DNA of 64,000 bases from UBA5738 sp964470995 (GCA_964470995.1 CAYYEP010000001.1:1-64000); one strand, 5' to 3'. Numbered from the stretch's first letter, positions 35,028 to 43,181 are shown. A program made the numbers and translations. Notes: generated by a model from the sequence alone, not told the origin.

Positions 35028-35363
35028 TCATAAGTCTTCGCCGTTTTGGATACGACGACTTTTATCGTTGAGCAATCGCAGGCATTTGCTCCATGTCCCC
35101 GGCGGAACCGCCAGACTGTTAAAGAATAACCGGCAAGATGGCCTGGGGTTTTGGGGGGTTATATTCAACCAACACCAGCAAACCCAAATTAAGAACAAGC
35201 CGATGTCAATCAAACGGCGGGCGGAGCACACGCGGCGGGCGGCGGCAAATGGCAATTCTAGCGCCTTGTTGAACACAATTAATAAAAATAATTGGCCTTT
35301 TTGGTGTTGGGTAAGGGAATTTTCGGCCAATAAATTTTCGATGCGTTCCCTACCGACGATCAT
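35028..35363 (-). CDS. Unknown small membrane protein, coupled to the upstream gene
   Basis: 111 residues from the ATG at 35363, which overlaps the TGA of the upstream gene as ATGA, with AGGGG about 9 bp before. Features are a basic amphipathic first half, one likely membrane helix (LIDIGLFLIWVCWCW) with several tryptophans and cysteines, and a basic C-terminal end. No family is recognised. A longer frame starting at 35411 overlaps the neighbour by 52 bp and looks less likely. Confidence 0.45.
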   Translation of the reverse strand: MIVGRERIENLLAENSLTQHQKGQLFLLIVFNKALELPFAAARRVCSARRLIDIGLFLIWVCWCWLNITPQNPRPSCRLFFNSLAVPPGTWSKCLRLLNDKSRRIQNGEDL

Positions 35364-35662
35364 GCCGTCAGCCCCTCGCCAATCTTTTCCGGTGCAATAA
35401 ATTTGGGCCATTCTTCCAGAGGGATCGCAAAATACTTTGATACCATATTTTTACTGGCTTCGCAGCAAACGATCACACATTCGAAGGTCTGGCCTATAAC
35501 CCGAAAAACAGAATCGTCACTACGCCTTAGCGCGCAAGTTTGCGGTCCAGTCTCGACCGACTGCGGCACATTAACATCGACAAAGCCTAAATCGGATACT
35601 TGGCAGACAAACACGTTGGGCTGAACATTTTTATTTGAAAGAACCACACAATTTTTAGACAA
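35360..35662 (-). CDS. Unknown 100-residue protein with TTG start
   Basis: The start codon is TTG at 35662, decided by a full AAAGGAGG (35678-35671) 8 bp upstream. The nearer ATG at 35669 hits a stop after four codons. The protein is a mix of short strands with four cysteines (NCVV, VCQV, TCAL, CVIVCC) and no signal peptide. No family recognised. It is followed by an overlapping ATGA-coupled membrane protein gene. Confidence 0.55.
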   Translation of the reverse strand: MSKNCVVLSNKNVQPNVFVCQVSDLGFVDVNVPQSVETGPQTCALRRSDDSVFRVIGQTFECVIVCCEASKNMVSKYFAIPLEEWPKFIAPEKIGEGLTA

Positions 35663-35700
35663 ATATCATTCCTCCTTTATTTTTATCGAAAATATCACTC

Positions 35701-35730
35701 CTGGTTAAAATTAACAAATATTTTAACCGG
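35701..35730. promoter_or_regulatory. Inverted repeat between the YraN-like gene and the unknown pair
   Basis: GGTTAAAA (35703-35710) and TTTTAACC (35721-35728) form a perfect 8-bp dyad separated by 10 bp, extended to 10 bp with one mismatch. It overlaps the stop of the YraN-like gene and could be an operator for the downstream pair or a weak terminator. Confidence 0.4.
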
Positions 35731-36136
35731 AAGCCACATTTTCAAAATGCGTTATTTTGCATTTGGGACCGAATAGGAATTTGATCCAGCCGGGGCGGCG
35801 GTCGGGCAGAAGCTCGACTGCAACCGCGTCGATGCGCCATTTCGCGTCGAGGGGCATGTTATTTTTCATAAGCCATAACTCGGCGGCTTTGGAGATTTTC
35901 CATAATTTGCGCTCATCAACCTTGTCCAGCGCAAGAAAATTGCCACCAGCTTTCACGGTTTTTACTTCGATAAATACAAAACAACCACCTTTTTTGGCGA
36001 TAATATCGATCTCGGCGACCGCAGGCCCGTGTTTGGCGCGCAACGAAAAATTACGGCCGATCACCGAATAACCTTTGGACTTCAGATAGGTCGATGTAAT
36101 TTTTTCCCCGGCGGCCCCGGTTTTTTTTGTATTCAT
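35723..36136 (-). CDS. YraN/UPF0102 family endonuclease-like protein
   Basis: 137 residues from the ATG at 36136. The order GAAGEKITSTYLKSKGYSVIGRNF, AEIDIIAKKGGCFVFIEVKTVK matches the family, which has a restriction-endonuclease-like core with the D and ExK residues seen here in EIDII and EVK. The function in DNA metabolism is unproven. The start lies 86 bases inside the upstream membrane protein gene in another frame, an unusually long overlap. Confidence 0.75.
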   Translation of the reverse strand: MNTKKTGAAGEKITSTYLKSKGYSVIGRNFSLRAKHGPAVAEIDIIAKKGGCFVFIEVKTVKAGGNFLALDKVDERKLWKISKAAELWLMKNNMPLDAKWRIDAVAVELLPDRRPGWIKFLFGPKCKITHFENVASG

Positions 36137-36806
36137 CGGCTTCATCGTCAAGACGTTTTTTCAAGCGGCGGCGGCGAAACGAAGACACCGCCAGAAACAA
36201 TATTACCAGTATAACCACGATCAGCAACAGCAGGGCGATTCCGCCAAAACCTTGATATGCTTCCCAGCGATTCTTGCCGAAAAATTTTTCTTTTACTTCG
36301 GGCAAGACCAGCATCGTCCGCAGGAATTCGCCCAGCGAACGATCCTCAACCTTTCCCACCGCAAGAACATAGTCACCCCGGTCGGTGGAATTGTAAATCT
36401 CGATCCGGTAATCGCCGGCAGGAGCGTCGGTTTCGTACTCCGGCCCGCGGATATAATAATCGTTGGCGAATGGCTCGTATTGGACCAACCAGACAAAATC
36501 AATGCCGTTCATCGTGTGCATAAGTTGGCCGTCGCGGTAAATATCGGCCGAAAAATCAAGCCAGGAGTCGTTCGTCCGCGGCGACATCAGGTTTAAATAC
36601 AATTTGAACGGCCGAACGGATGAAATAGTATAAACCGCGGACCGGCCGTCGAGCCAGCCGTAATGCGTCTGGGAAGTTTCGGGCCGGGTAATCGCGACAT
36701 TGGTTTTTGATTCTTCAAGATACGGCAAATAAGCAAGCGCGGGAAACGCCGCCCCTAACAACATTAAAAAAATAAAAATAATTACCGCGACTTTGCCGGC
36801 TTCCAT
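36051..36806 (-). CDS. Exported membrane-anchored protein, unknown
   Basis: 251 residues. A signal segment (about 6-26, ending ALA) is followed by an outside beta-rich domain (27-185) with a SADIYRDGQLMH and GDYRIEIYNSTDRGDY pattern, then one membrane helix (GGIALLLLIVVILVILFL) and a charged cytoplasmic tail. The tail overlaps the YraN-like gene. The outside domain resembles the jelly-roll-like domains that respond to osmotic or vascular-type ligands only in general shape. No family call. Confidence 0.65.
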   Translation of the reverse strand: MEAGKVAVIIFIFLMLLGAAFPALAYLPYLEESKTNVAITRPETSQTHYGWLDGRSAVYTISSVRPFKLYLNLMSPRTNDSWLDFSADIYRDGQLMHTMNGIDFVWLVQYEPFANDYYIRGPEYETDAPAGDYRIEIYNSTDRGDYVLAVGKVEDRSLGEFLRTMLVLPEVKEKFFGKNRWEAYQGFGGIALLLLIVVILVILFLAVSSFRRRRLKKRLDDEADEYKKNRGRRGKNYIDLSEVQRLFGDRP

Positions 36807-36957
36807 ATCGATTATGACCGCTACTTTATTAAAAGGATAACAAAAACACGCTCATTGACAAATCGAGAAGAAAAATATATCAATTTTTATAGCTTTATTC
36901 TTTATCTATTCTATAATGTAAATGTGCGTATCTGAGACGTCAATTTAAATTCCAACA

Positions 36958-37353
36958 ATGAACGCAACCAAAAAATTCGCTGCGGCCATAATCCTGTTGA
37001 TCGCGGCCAGCGCATTCACGATTCCGGAATTATTGAAAGGCAGGGACAATCCCGCCGGAAAGACAGCCAACAAAAGCTCTTTGGTTCTTTATTACGGCAA
37101 TACCTGTCCGCACTGCAAAGTTGTGGAGGAATATATTTCCCAAAACGGGCTGGAGGGAAAATTGGATATATCGCAAAAAGAAGTTTACCAAAACCAAAAT
37201 AACAACAACGAATTGATAGAACGGGCCAAAACCTGCGGTATTAACCTGAACGGGTTGGGAGTGCCATTGCTTTGGGACGGCGCCGATTCCAAGTGTTATG
37301 AAGGCGATAAGGCAATCATTGATTTTTTAAAACAGAAAGCGCAGCTTCCCTAA
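36958..37353 (+). CDS. Thioredoxin/glutaredoxin-like exported protein (CPHC)
   Basis: 131 residues. An N-terminal membrane or signal segment (about 6-24) is followed by a small thioredoxin fold with YYGNTCPHCKVVEEYI, so the redox motif is CPHC as in DsbA-like and glutaredoxin-like proteins. A TATAAT at 36912-36917 is upstream. First gene of three closely spaced plus-strand genes (14 and 3 bp gaps), which together look like a membrane redox unit. Confidence 0.8.
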   Translation: MNATKKFAAAIILLIAASAFTIPELLKGRDNPAGKTANKSSLVLYYGNTCPHCKVVEEYISQNGLEGKLDISQKEVYQNQNNNNELIERAKTCGINLNGLGVPLLWDGADSKCYEGDKAIIDFLKQKAQLP

Positions 37354-37367
37354 CCGAAATACGGTTT

Positions 37368-37883
37368 ATGAAATTCCAAAATATAATAATTCTGACCGCA
37401 GCCGCGGCGCTGGCGTTATCCGCTCAAAAAGCCCTGGCGGTATGCCCGGTGTGTACCGTAGCAGTGGGCGCGGGAATCGGCTTGTCGCGCTGGCTGGGAA
37501 TAGACGATTCGATCACCGGGTTGTGGCTGGGAGCATTCCTGCTTTCGGCCAGCTTGTGGACCATCGACTGGCTCGGAAAAAAGAAAATCCATTTTCCTTT
37601 AAAGGGATCCCTCACGATCATCGCCTACTACGCACTGGCAATAACGCCGCTTTATTACGCCAAGATCGTGGCTAATCCGCTAGCCTTCGCATGTTCGTGC
37701 GCCAGCGATAAGCTTTTACTGGGAATCATCGAGGGCAGCGCGGCGTTCTTTTTTGCCGCTAAACTGTATGAATTTGCAAAACAGCGCAATGACGGACGCG
37801 CCCACTTCCCGTATGAGAAGGTGGCCGTCCCGGTTGGCACCATGGTAATTTTTACCATCATCTTTTATCTAATCACCAAGTAA
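37368..37883 (+). CDS. Membrane protein with CPVC motif, redox partner candidate
   Basis: 171 residues. After a signal-like helix comes AVCPVCTVAVGAGIGLSRWLG, with a CxxC at the membrane boundary, then four further helices and a CSCAS pair between helices 3 and 4. Paired cysteines in and near the membrane beside a CPHC thioredoxin gene suggest electron transfer across the membrane, by analogy with DsbD/CcdA or VKOR, although it belongs to neither by sequence. Similar pairs occur in CPR genomes, to my knowledge. Confidence 0.65.
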   Translation: MKFQNIIILTAAAALALSAQKALAVCPVCTVAVGAGIGLSRWLGIDDSITGLWLGAFLLSASLWTIDWLGKKKIHFPLKGSLTIIAYYALAITPLYYAKIVANPLAFACSCASDKLLLGIIEGSAAFFFAAKLYEFAKQRNDGRAHFPYEKVAVPVGTMVIFTIIFYLITK

Positions 37884-37886
37884 AAT

Positions 37887-38435
37887 ATGGATACCAAAAA
37901 AGCGGAACCGATAAAAAATTTGGATGAGTTCGTCGCCAAGATCGATGAAATGAAAAAAAAAGACAAGATGGATCTTTCCAGCGACCAAGACTTGACCGTG
38001 GCGATAATGAATCTGGTCGGGATTGAAGAGCATTTTTTCTTTACCGCGGAAAAAACCGGCAAAAAGGAATATTATGATTTTCTTTACGAGGTGCGAGAAA
38101 TGAGAAAGGAACTGTTAAAAAAGATCGTGGGCGAGCCCGAGGGCGAGGTATGGTGCATTTCCAAGCATCTGCTGGCGGCCTCTTACCGCCTGATGGAGGT
38201 GGGCACCAAGCAACTGACCTTGCAAAAAAAAGAAGAAGCTTACGAACTGTTTGCCAAAGCGTTCAAGTGCTATACCCTCTTCTGGGGGCTGAATATGGGG
38301 GTTTTAAAATCCGAAGATATCAAAAAAATTGACGACGGCGCAGTAAATAAATATGATACCAACCCCGATCCAAAAACTTTTATGGGAAAACTGGGCGACT
38401 TTGTAAAAAAAGCGATCAATTGCTGTAAAGAGTAG
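37887..38435 (+). CDS. All-helical cytosolic protein, unknown, third gene of the redox operon
   Basis: 182 residues, almost wholly helical and charged, without signal peptide, ending in a NCCKE double cysteine. It has a conserved-looking EEHFFFTAEKTGKKEYYDFL and EVWCISKHLLAASYRLMEVG. The start ATG is 3 bp after the preceding stop. It seems restricted to this group of bacteria. I know of no function. The operon position suggests a link with the redox pair. Confidence 0.65.
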   Translation: MDTKKAEPIKNLDEFVAKIDEMKKKDKMDLSSDQDLTVAIMNLVGIEEHFFFTAEKTGKKEYYDFLYEVREMRKELLKKIVGEPEGEVWCISKHLLAASYRLMEVGTKQLTLQKKEEAYELFAKAFKCYTLFWGLNMGVLKSEDIKKIDDGAVNKYDTNPDPKTFMGKLGDFVKKAINCCKE

Positions 38436-38880
38436 TAAAGACATTCAAACACTTAAACATTGAGATCATTTAACGGTTTTGGGGTTCGTTTGGCACCTGG
38501 CGGCAAAAATTTACCGCCCCAATTTGGCCGGAGTGGCAACCCCATTTCGCCACACTGCCAAGGGCAGAAACCGGGAGCGGGAGCGGTCCCCTTCCCCTTG
38601 GTTTATTGAGCGAACTTTCGGGTGATAAACATTGAAAAGCGGATAACTTGCGAGCGATACCGGCCCCGGACTTAACAACAAAAGGCGCGGCCAAAAAAAA
38701 GCAGTGAAGCCATTTCGGAAAGACAACGGTGGAAATTGGAATCGAAGCACCGCCGGCTATTAGTAAAAAGACAGACTTATTAAAGAACAAGTCTGTTTTT
38801 TTATTTGCGGAACCGCTTTAATTGCCAGTTAATAGCCATGGAATAAAATATTGAATTAAAAACTATAAGGAGGGTTTTTA
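38436..38880 (+). other. Gene-free, strongly structured region ending in a terminator
   Basis: About 445 bases with no believable protein gene. On the plus strand it has GGGGTT (near 38476) pairing with AACCCC (near 38538), a GGCGG/CCGCC hairpin inside, a CTGCC/GGCAG hairpin, a GTTTAT/ATAAAC hairpin and finally a terminator at 38771-38803. This looks like an ncRNA gene of about 330 nt on the plus strand. I could not match it to RNase P RNA, tmRNA or SRP RNA. Confidence 0.45.
38771..38803 (+). terminator. Terminator of the structured region
   Basis: ACAGACTT, 10-base loop, AAGTCTGT, then seven T. The perfect 8-bp stem and T run ends whatever is transcribed between 38450 and 38770. Confidence 0.85.
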
Positions 38881-39267
38881 ATCAAAAAAGAACAAAGAGA
38901 AAAAGCTTTATTCGACGAGAGAGAGATAATAATGGAGATTTGCGGGAACTTGGAGGATCTGATGGCTCCATTATACCGCCAAAACCGCCACGACCCGAAC
39001 ACGGTCCTGGTGGTCGATGCGATTCACCTGTTACAGGAAGCGGTGATCGGCACACATAATCCCGAGCTCATTCAAAATAAATTTTTGGCCTTGAGAAAAA
39101 CACGCGTCGGACCAAAAAAAAGCACCCCCTGCCTGGTACGAAAACTGTTGCTGAAAACAATGTCGGCAATAACTACGGGTGAGAATGGCGCGCGCGCCTC
39201 AAAACTGCAATTGATTTTGGCCGATGCCGAGGAAGCCGTGTTTTTGTCTATAGGAGCGGCCGCTTAG
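38881..39267 (+). CDS. Unknown helical protein, probable ATC start
   Basis: From 38881 the frame gives 128 residues. From the first ATG (38932) it gives 111. A complete AAGGAGGG (38867-38874) lies 6 bp before ATC at 38881, and the frame is open from there with no ATG, GTG or TTG before 38932, where only a weak GAGAG precedes. Initiation at AUC is therefore likely. The protein is helical and basic in the middle (LRKTRVGPKKST). No family recognised. Its stop lies 18 bp before scaffold gap 3. Confidence 0.55.
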   Translation: MKKEQREKALFDEREIIMEICGNLEDLMAPLYRQNRHDPNTVLVVDAIHLLQEAVIGTHNPELIQNKFLALRKTRVGPKKSTPCLVRKLLLKTMSAITTGENGARASKLQLILADAEEAVFLSIGAAA

Positions 39268-39440
39268 CGGACCAGCTTCTTTTTTNNNNNNNNNNNNNNN
39301 NNNNNNNNNNNNNNNNNNNNNNNNNNNNNNNNNNNNNNNNNNNNNNNNNNNNNNNNNNNNNNNNNNNNNNNNNNNNNNNNNNNNNGGAAGCCGTGTTTTT
39401 GTCTATAGGAGCGGCCGCTTAGCGGACCAGCTTCTTTTTT
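39231..39440. other. Scaffold gap 3 flanked by the same 55 bases
   Basis: Bases 39231-39285 and 39386-39440 are identical, with 100 Ns (39286-39385) between. This is the sign of two contigs that overlap by a k-mer of 55 but were joined with a default gap. Collapsed, the sequence is 155 bases shorter and the genes on either side are about 22 bp apart. Confidence 0.92.
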
Positions 39441-39444
39441 GTGT

Positions 39445-41217
39445 TTAAATTTCGACTGATTTGCCATTTTGGAGAATTAAATAAAGATAATGCGCTTGTT
39501 GATTTTGCGGATCGGCCCGCAGAACCCTTTCAAGAAGATAGGCAGCTTTTTGTTTTGAATCAGCGGCGTTATCGATATTGTCGGCGGCATAAAGAAAGGC
39601 AAGATAATATTGCAATTTCCCATTATTGGGAAGTTTAACCAGAGATTCTTCCAAGAAATTCTTGGCGTCAGTGTATTTTTTTGTTTTAATAAGCACTCCG
39701 GCGGCATTTTCATAGGCGAGGTAATAACCCATATCTGCGGCGATGCGATACTGTTCTAAGGCGCCGTCCAAGTCGCCCTCTTTCTCCAGTACCGCGCCAT
39801 AATTATTTTGCGATGACGCCCATTGGGGCTGCAAAGATATTGATCTTTTGAAACGCTCCCCCGCCCGTCCATAAAATCCGGCGCGGAACAATTCCACGCC
39901 ATAATTATTTTCCAGATCAAAACTTCCTTGGGGCGAAATTTTTTGCGCGATGGCAATGTCGTGGCTGTAAAGAGCCAAACCGTTGTCCCAATCATTATTC
40001 CTAACAATAGAGCGCACTCCCAACAATAACGCGCAGATAAAAATCAGCGGCAAAACAAATTTCAGCCGCGCACCAAAGAAATCAAAAACCGCGACAATTA
40101 ACGCCGCCAGCATACCGATGGCGGGAAAATAAAGCCAGCGCTCCGCCATGGTCATATCGAGGGGAATAATGTTTAAAACCGGCGCCAAGGTAATCGCAAA
40201 CCAAAGCAGAAAAAATAGAAATACCTTTGATTTGGTTCGGTAAAAATAAAACAAAACCGCGGCGGAAATCAATATCAGCAATGCCAGCAGCGGCAAAAAA
40301 AGGCTGTCGGAAACCGAAGCCACCAAAAAATGGCGCGATATCGACAAATCCTTTGGAAAAAATAATATTCCAAGATAAGAAAACACTTCCTGCGGCAATG
40401 TTAATAACCGCTGCCACAACGGCGCGTAATATATCGGCGCGTAATGTTGCGGCACGGCCTGAATATTGGCCACGGCAAGCCTTAAGAACAAATACGAGCC
40501 GAAAGCGGCGGCCGACCCCGCCAGAAGCTTAACAAACAGAAGGCGCGAAGGCCGAGAAAACAGCAAAATATAGGCAGGCATCAGAATTAAAACAATGACG
40601 GCGGTTTCCTTGGCCAAAAGCCCCGCAAACACCATTAAAAAAGAAAGCCAGAAAGTTTTTGGTTTTATAACATTTCCGGCGGGATCGAGTGACGAGGCGA
40701 TAAAAATCATTGCCAAAAGCGAAAAAAAGGCATAAACAACTTCGCCGATACTGCCGATATAAGCGACGGACTCAACATTGGCCGGATGAACCGCAAAAAG
40801 CAACGCGACAGCAAAAGCGGCAAAAGCGGCATTTTTTTTCTTGTTGTCGGCCAATATTTTTTTGACCAAATAAAAAATTAAAAAAGAATTGGCGCAGTGG
40901 AAAAGCAATTGCATCAGGTGATAACCGAAGGGATTAAGCCCCCAATAAGAATAATTCCAAAAGTAAGACAAGGTAACCAGCGGCCGGTAAAATCCGCCCG
41001 ACAAGCCGGCGCCGCCGGCATAGAAAGTACTTGAGGTGAAAATCAACGGAAAGTTATTCCAGTCGCGGATTACGGCATTGTTAACCACTTGTTCTTCGTC
41101 ATCCCAAACGAATTGATTATTCAGGGCGCTGGCGTAAACAAAAAAGCACGCCGCCGCCAAAAGCGCCGCCGCTACCTTATTGCTAATGTTTTTTTTAAAA
41201 AACACACCTCCTTCCAT
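39445..41217 (-). CDS. TMTC-like membrane glycosyltransferase with TPR repeats
   Basis: 590 residues. The first outer loop has FVWDDEEQVVNN with the Asp39-Asp40 pair typical of GT-C/PMT-type O-mannosyltransferases, followed by about eleven membrane helices. The C-terminal 170 residues are TPR repeats (LENNYGVELFRAGFYGRAGERF and later units). This order matches eukaryotic TMTC proteins and their bacterial relatives, which glycosylate proteins outside the membrane with polyprenyl-phosphate sugars. The secreted and surface proteins in this window are possible acceptors, which is inference. Confidence 0.75.
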   Translation of the reverse strand: MEGGVFFKKNISNKVAAALLAAACFFVYASALNNQFVWDDEEQVVNNAVIRDWNNFPLIFTSSTFYAGGAGLSGGFYRPLVTLSYFWNYSYWGLNPFGYHLMQLLFHCANSFLIFYLVKKILADNKKKNAAFAAFAVALLFAVHPANVESVAYIGSIGEVVYAFFSLLAMIFIASSLDPAGNVIKPKTFWLSFLMVFAGLLAKETAVIVLILMPAYILLFSRPSRLLFVKLLAGSAAAFGSYLFLRLAVANIQAVPQHYAPIYYAPLWQRLLTLPQEVFSYLGILFFPKDLSISRHFLVASVSDSLFLPLLALLILISAAVLFYFYRTKSKVFLFFLLWFAITLAPVLNIIPLDMTMAERWLYFPAIGMLAALIVAVFDFFGARLKFVLPLIFICALLLGVRSIVRNNDWDNGLALYSHDIAIAQKISPQGSFDLENNYGVELFRAGFYGRAGERFKRSISLQPQWASSQNNYGAVLEKEGDLDGALEQYRIAADMGYYLAYENAAGVLIKTKKYTDAKNFLEESLVKLPNNGKLQYYLAFLYAADNIDNAADSKQKAAYLLERVLRADPQNQQAHYLYLILQNGKSVEI

Positions 41218-41255
41218 ATTTTGATTTTAATCAGCGGACAAGTATATGGCAACTG

Positions 41256-42017
41256 TTATCCGGTTTCCGGAGGCGGGCTGGTTTTGCGGTCTAAATTTTT
41301 TAATTCATCGGCAAACTCCCCCATCGACAACCGATACGAAAACCCGGCCGGAAATATTACTGTTATTCCGGAGGACAACTTTACTTTAATGTCATCGTTA
41401 TCGATATAAGGCGGAATACTGAAAGACGCACCCGATTTTAAACTTGTATTTTCTTGAACCGGCGCCGTAATGGCGGGTGAAGCGGATAATGGCACCTTTT
41501 GCTCCCGGCTAAAAGCAGAATCCATAGCCAGCATATTATTTTTTAATATTCCGGCAAATTCCATTGTCTGTGTAAAATTAAAAACCGCACGAGGAGAAGC
41601 TTTGGCCGTGATTCCGAATTCGGTTTCCAGCAAGGCGGCCAGATCAAGCGGCAAAGATTTTCCCTCAAAACGCCGGCATAGCTTTTCAAAAAGCGCCGGA
41701 CGAACCGCGGCTCGAGCAATTGCCGGCAGGCTGGCTTCGGCCGGATATGCCAAAATCTCTAGCGCCAGCGCAGTTAAACCGTAAGACGCATGCGCCCGGT
41801 CCAGCAACCCGAAATGCACCAGCGCGCCGATCTTGCCCGAAGCGGCACCAGAAAACGAAGAATAGCCGATTCCCTTGGACAACGATAGGCGCGAAAAAGG
41901 CCCCTGCCCCAAACTATCGCTAATTCTTTTCGCAAATTGAACAGCTTCAGACAGAGGATATAACGGATAAGCGCAACTGCGCTGTTTTTTTATTGAGTGC
42001 GTGCCGATCGGTTGCAT
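41256..42017 (-). CDS. DUF5343-like winged-helix protein
   Basis: 253 residues. The first half holds SGAASGKIGALVHFGLLDR followed by YGLTALALEIL (about 57-88), the winged-helix core seen in DUF5343 proteins. The rest is an alpha-rich part and a Pro/Ser-rich linker leading to a short beta segment (DDIKVKLSSGITVIFPAG). DNA binding is plausible. No phage, plasmid or defence neighbours are seen. No Shine-Dalgarno is visible before the ATG. Confidence 0.5.
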   Translation of the reverse strand: MQPIGTHSIKKQRSCAYPLYPLSEAVQFAKRISDSLGQGPFSRLSLSKGIGYSSFSGAASGKIGALVHFGLLDRAHASYGLTALALEILAYPAEASLPAIARAAVRPALFEKLCRRFEGKSLPLDLAALLETEFGITAKASPRAVFNFTQTMEFAGILKNNMLAMDSAFSREQKVPLSASPAITAPVQENTSLKSGASFSIPPYIDNDDIKVKLSSGITVIFPAGFSYRLSMGEFADELKNLDRKTSPPPETG

Positions 42018-42312
42018 ATTTTTTATCTTTTTTTATCTTAACACGCATTTTAAAGCGCGGGCAACAGACAAAACTAAACGAGCATGACTTATCGATAAGG
42101 CTTATTTTTTGTTTATTCACATCCCTGGATGAGTTATCCACAGGTGATAAGATAAAATACTTGTTTTTATCTTGTTATTAAGATAAAAACAATGGCACCC
42201 TGCCCGGGCAAACCTGTGATTTGGCTGTGGATAACTAAAAACGGAGGCGCAACAAGGGCGGCGCCGAAAAAGTTTTTTAGCAAAAAACACCCCGGGGGCG
42301 GCGATCCGCAAT

Positions 42313-42341
42313 CCAAAAAGCGAACACTTTCGTGTTCGCTT
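42313..42341 (-). terminator. Terminator downstream of tRNA-Ala
   Basis: On the minus strand AAGCGAACAC, GAAA loop, GTGTTCGCTT then TTTGG: a perfect 10-bp stem with a GNRA loop and a short T run, 70 bases after the tRNA. Confidence 0.8.
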
Positions 42342-42410
42342 TCTTGAAATACTGATTCCGGTTTTGGCGGAATGAAACGCGCATAGCGCGCTCCAAAATT
42401 CACTGTTCTG

Positions 42411-42481
42411 TGGACCTGGCGAGAATCGAACTCGCGCTTCCGCAATGCGAATGCGGCGTCTTACCACTTGACTACAGGCCC
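42411..42481 (-). tRNA. tRNA-Ala (anticodon CGC)
   Basis: The reverse complement has acceptor GGGCCTG/CAGGTCC with the G3-U70 pair that marks alanine tRNA, anticodon arm CCGCA-TTCGCAT-TGCGG reading CGC (codon GCG), and a T arm with GTTCGATTC. Discriminator A. CCA not encoded. The rest of 42018-42551 shows only a terminator and AT-rich sequence. Confidence 0.93.
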
Positions 42482-42551
42482 AAATTTAAAGATAGTAATC
42501 GATCTTTAAATAATAAAAAACCCAAATCACATAGTTTAAAAAAGGGAAATA

Positions 42552-43181
42552 TTACAGATGCTTTTTTAGTTCCTTAAGGCTGGAAATCTTGATAATACCG
42601 GGGTCGGTAAAACCAGCAAAACGGTTGGCTCGATCGATCAATACCGTCTTAATTCCGATAGCCTTGGCCGGGAAAATGTCATTTTCCAAGCTGTCGCCCA
42701 CCATCACGGCCTCTTCGGGATTGGCATTCATTTTTTCCAGCACCGCCAGAAAAGCTTTCAGGTCGGGCTTTTTAGCGCCGCAAATTTCGGGCGAAAAAAC
42801 CTCAAAATGGCGCAATTGCGGAATACCGCTGACCGCAAATTTATTACTAAGGGTTAGGATCGCTTTTTTTTGCGGCAGATCAAGAATAGCTTCGGCATCG
42901 GGAAAAAGTTTTCCCGAAAGCCGCTTTTCAAGAAATATCGCCAACTGCTCGCGCCGGTCGCGCTCCAACACTATCCCCAGTTTTTGAATAACCTTATTCG
43001 TCAGCTCGTCCCAATTTCGCGAATCAACCAAAAATCCGGGAAGCGCGGCGCTTAGCATTAAAATGCCGTCATCGGAAACCGCCAGATTGAATTCTCGAAG
43101 TTTTTGGGTAATACGGCCATAATCGGACGCGCCGCAGGCGGCCAAGGTTTGGCAAAAATCGAAGATCAAGAGCTTAACCAT
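42552..43181 (-). CDS. HAD-like hydrolase with altered motif I
   Basis: 209 residues. Motif I reads IFDFCQTL: the nucleophile Asp8 is present, but the acid/base Asp at +2 is Cys10. Motif II LTLSNK, motif III KKPD and motif IV VMVGDSLENDI are normal, as is a helical cap. Phosphatases of this superfamily need the second Asp, so this one may be inactive as a phosphatase or may use other chemistry. The C-terminal FTDPGIIKISSLKEL fits the family end. Confidence 0.8.
   Translation of the reverse strand: MVKLLIFDFCQTLAACGASDYGRITQKLREFNLAVSDDGILMLSAALPGFLVDSRNWDELTNKVIQKLGIVLERDRREQLAIFLEKRLSGKLFPDAEAILDLPQKKAILTLSNKFAVSGIPQLRHFEVFSPEICGAKKPDLKAFLAVLEKMNANPEEAVMVGDSLENDIFPAKAIGIKTVLIDRANRFAGFTDPGIIKISSLKELKKHL

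Noticed and set aside
38470..38790. A 106-codon minus-strand gene
   Set aside because: It covers the structured region and the terminator, with no domain and no ribosome site.
39231..39440. A 55-bp direct repeat as attachment site or duplication
   Set aside because: Exact identity on both sides of a default N gap is better explained as a k-mer overlap of two contigs.
41214..41217. GGAGGT inside the TMTC-like gene as sign of a later start
   Set aside because: No start codon lies at a usable distance after it, so I kept the ATG at 41217.
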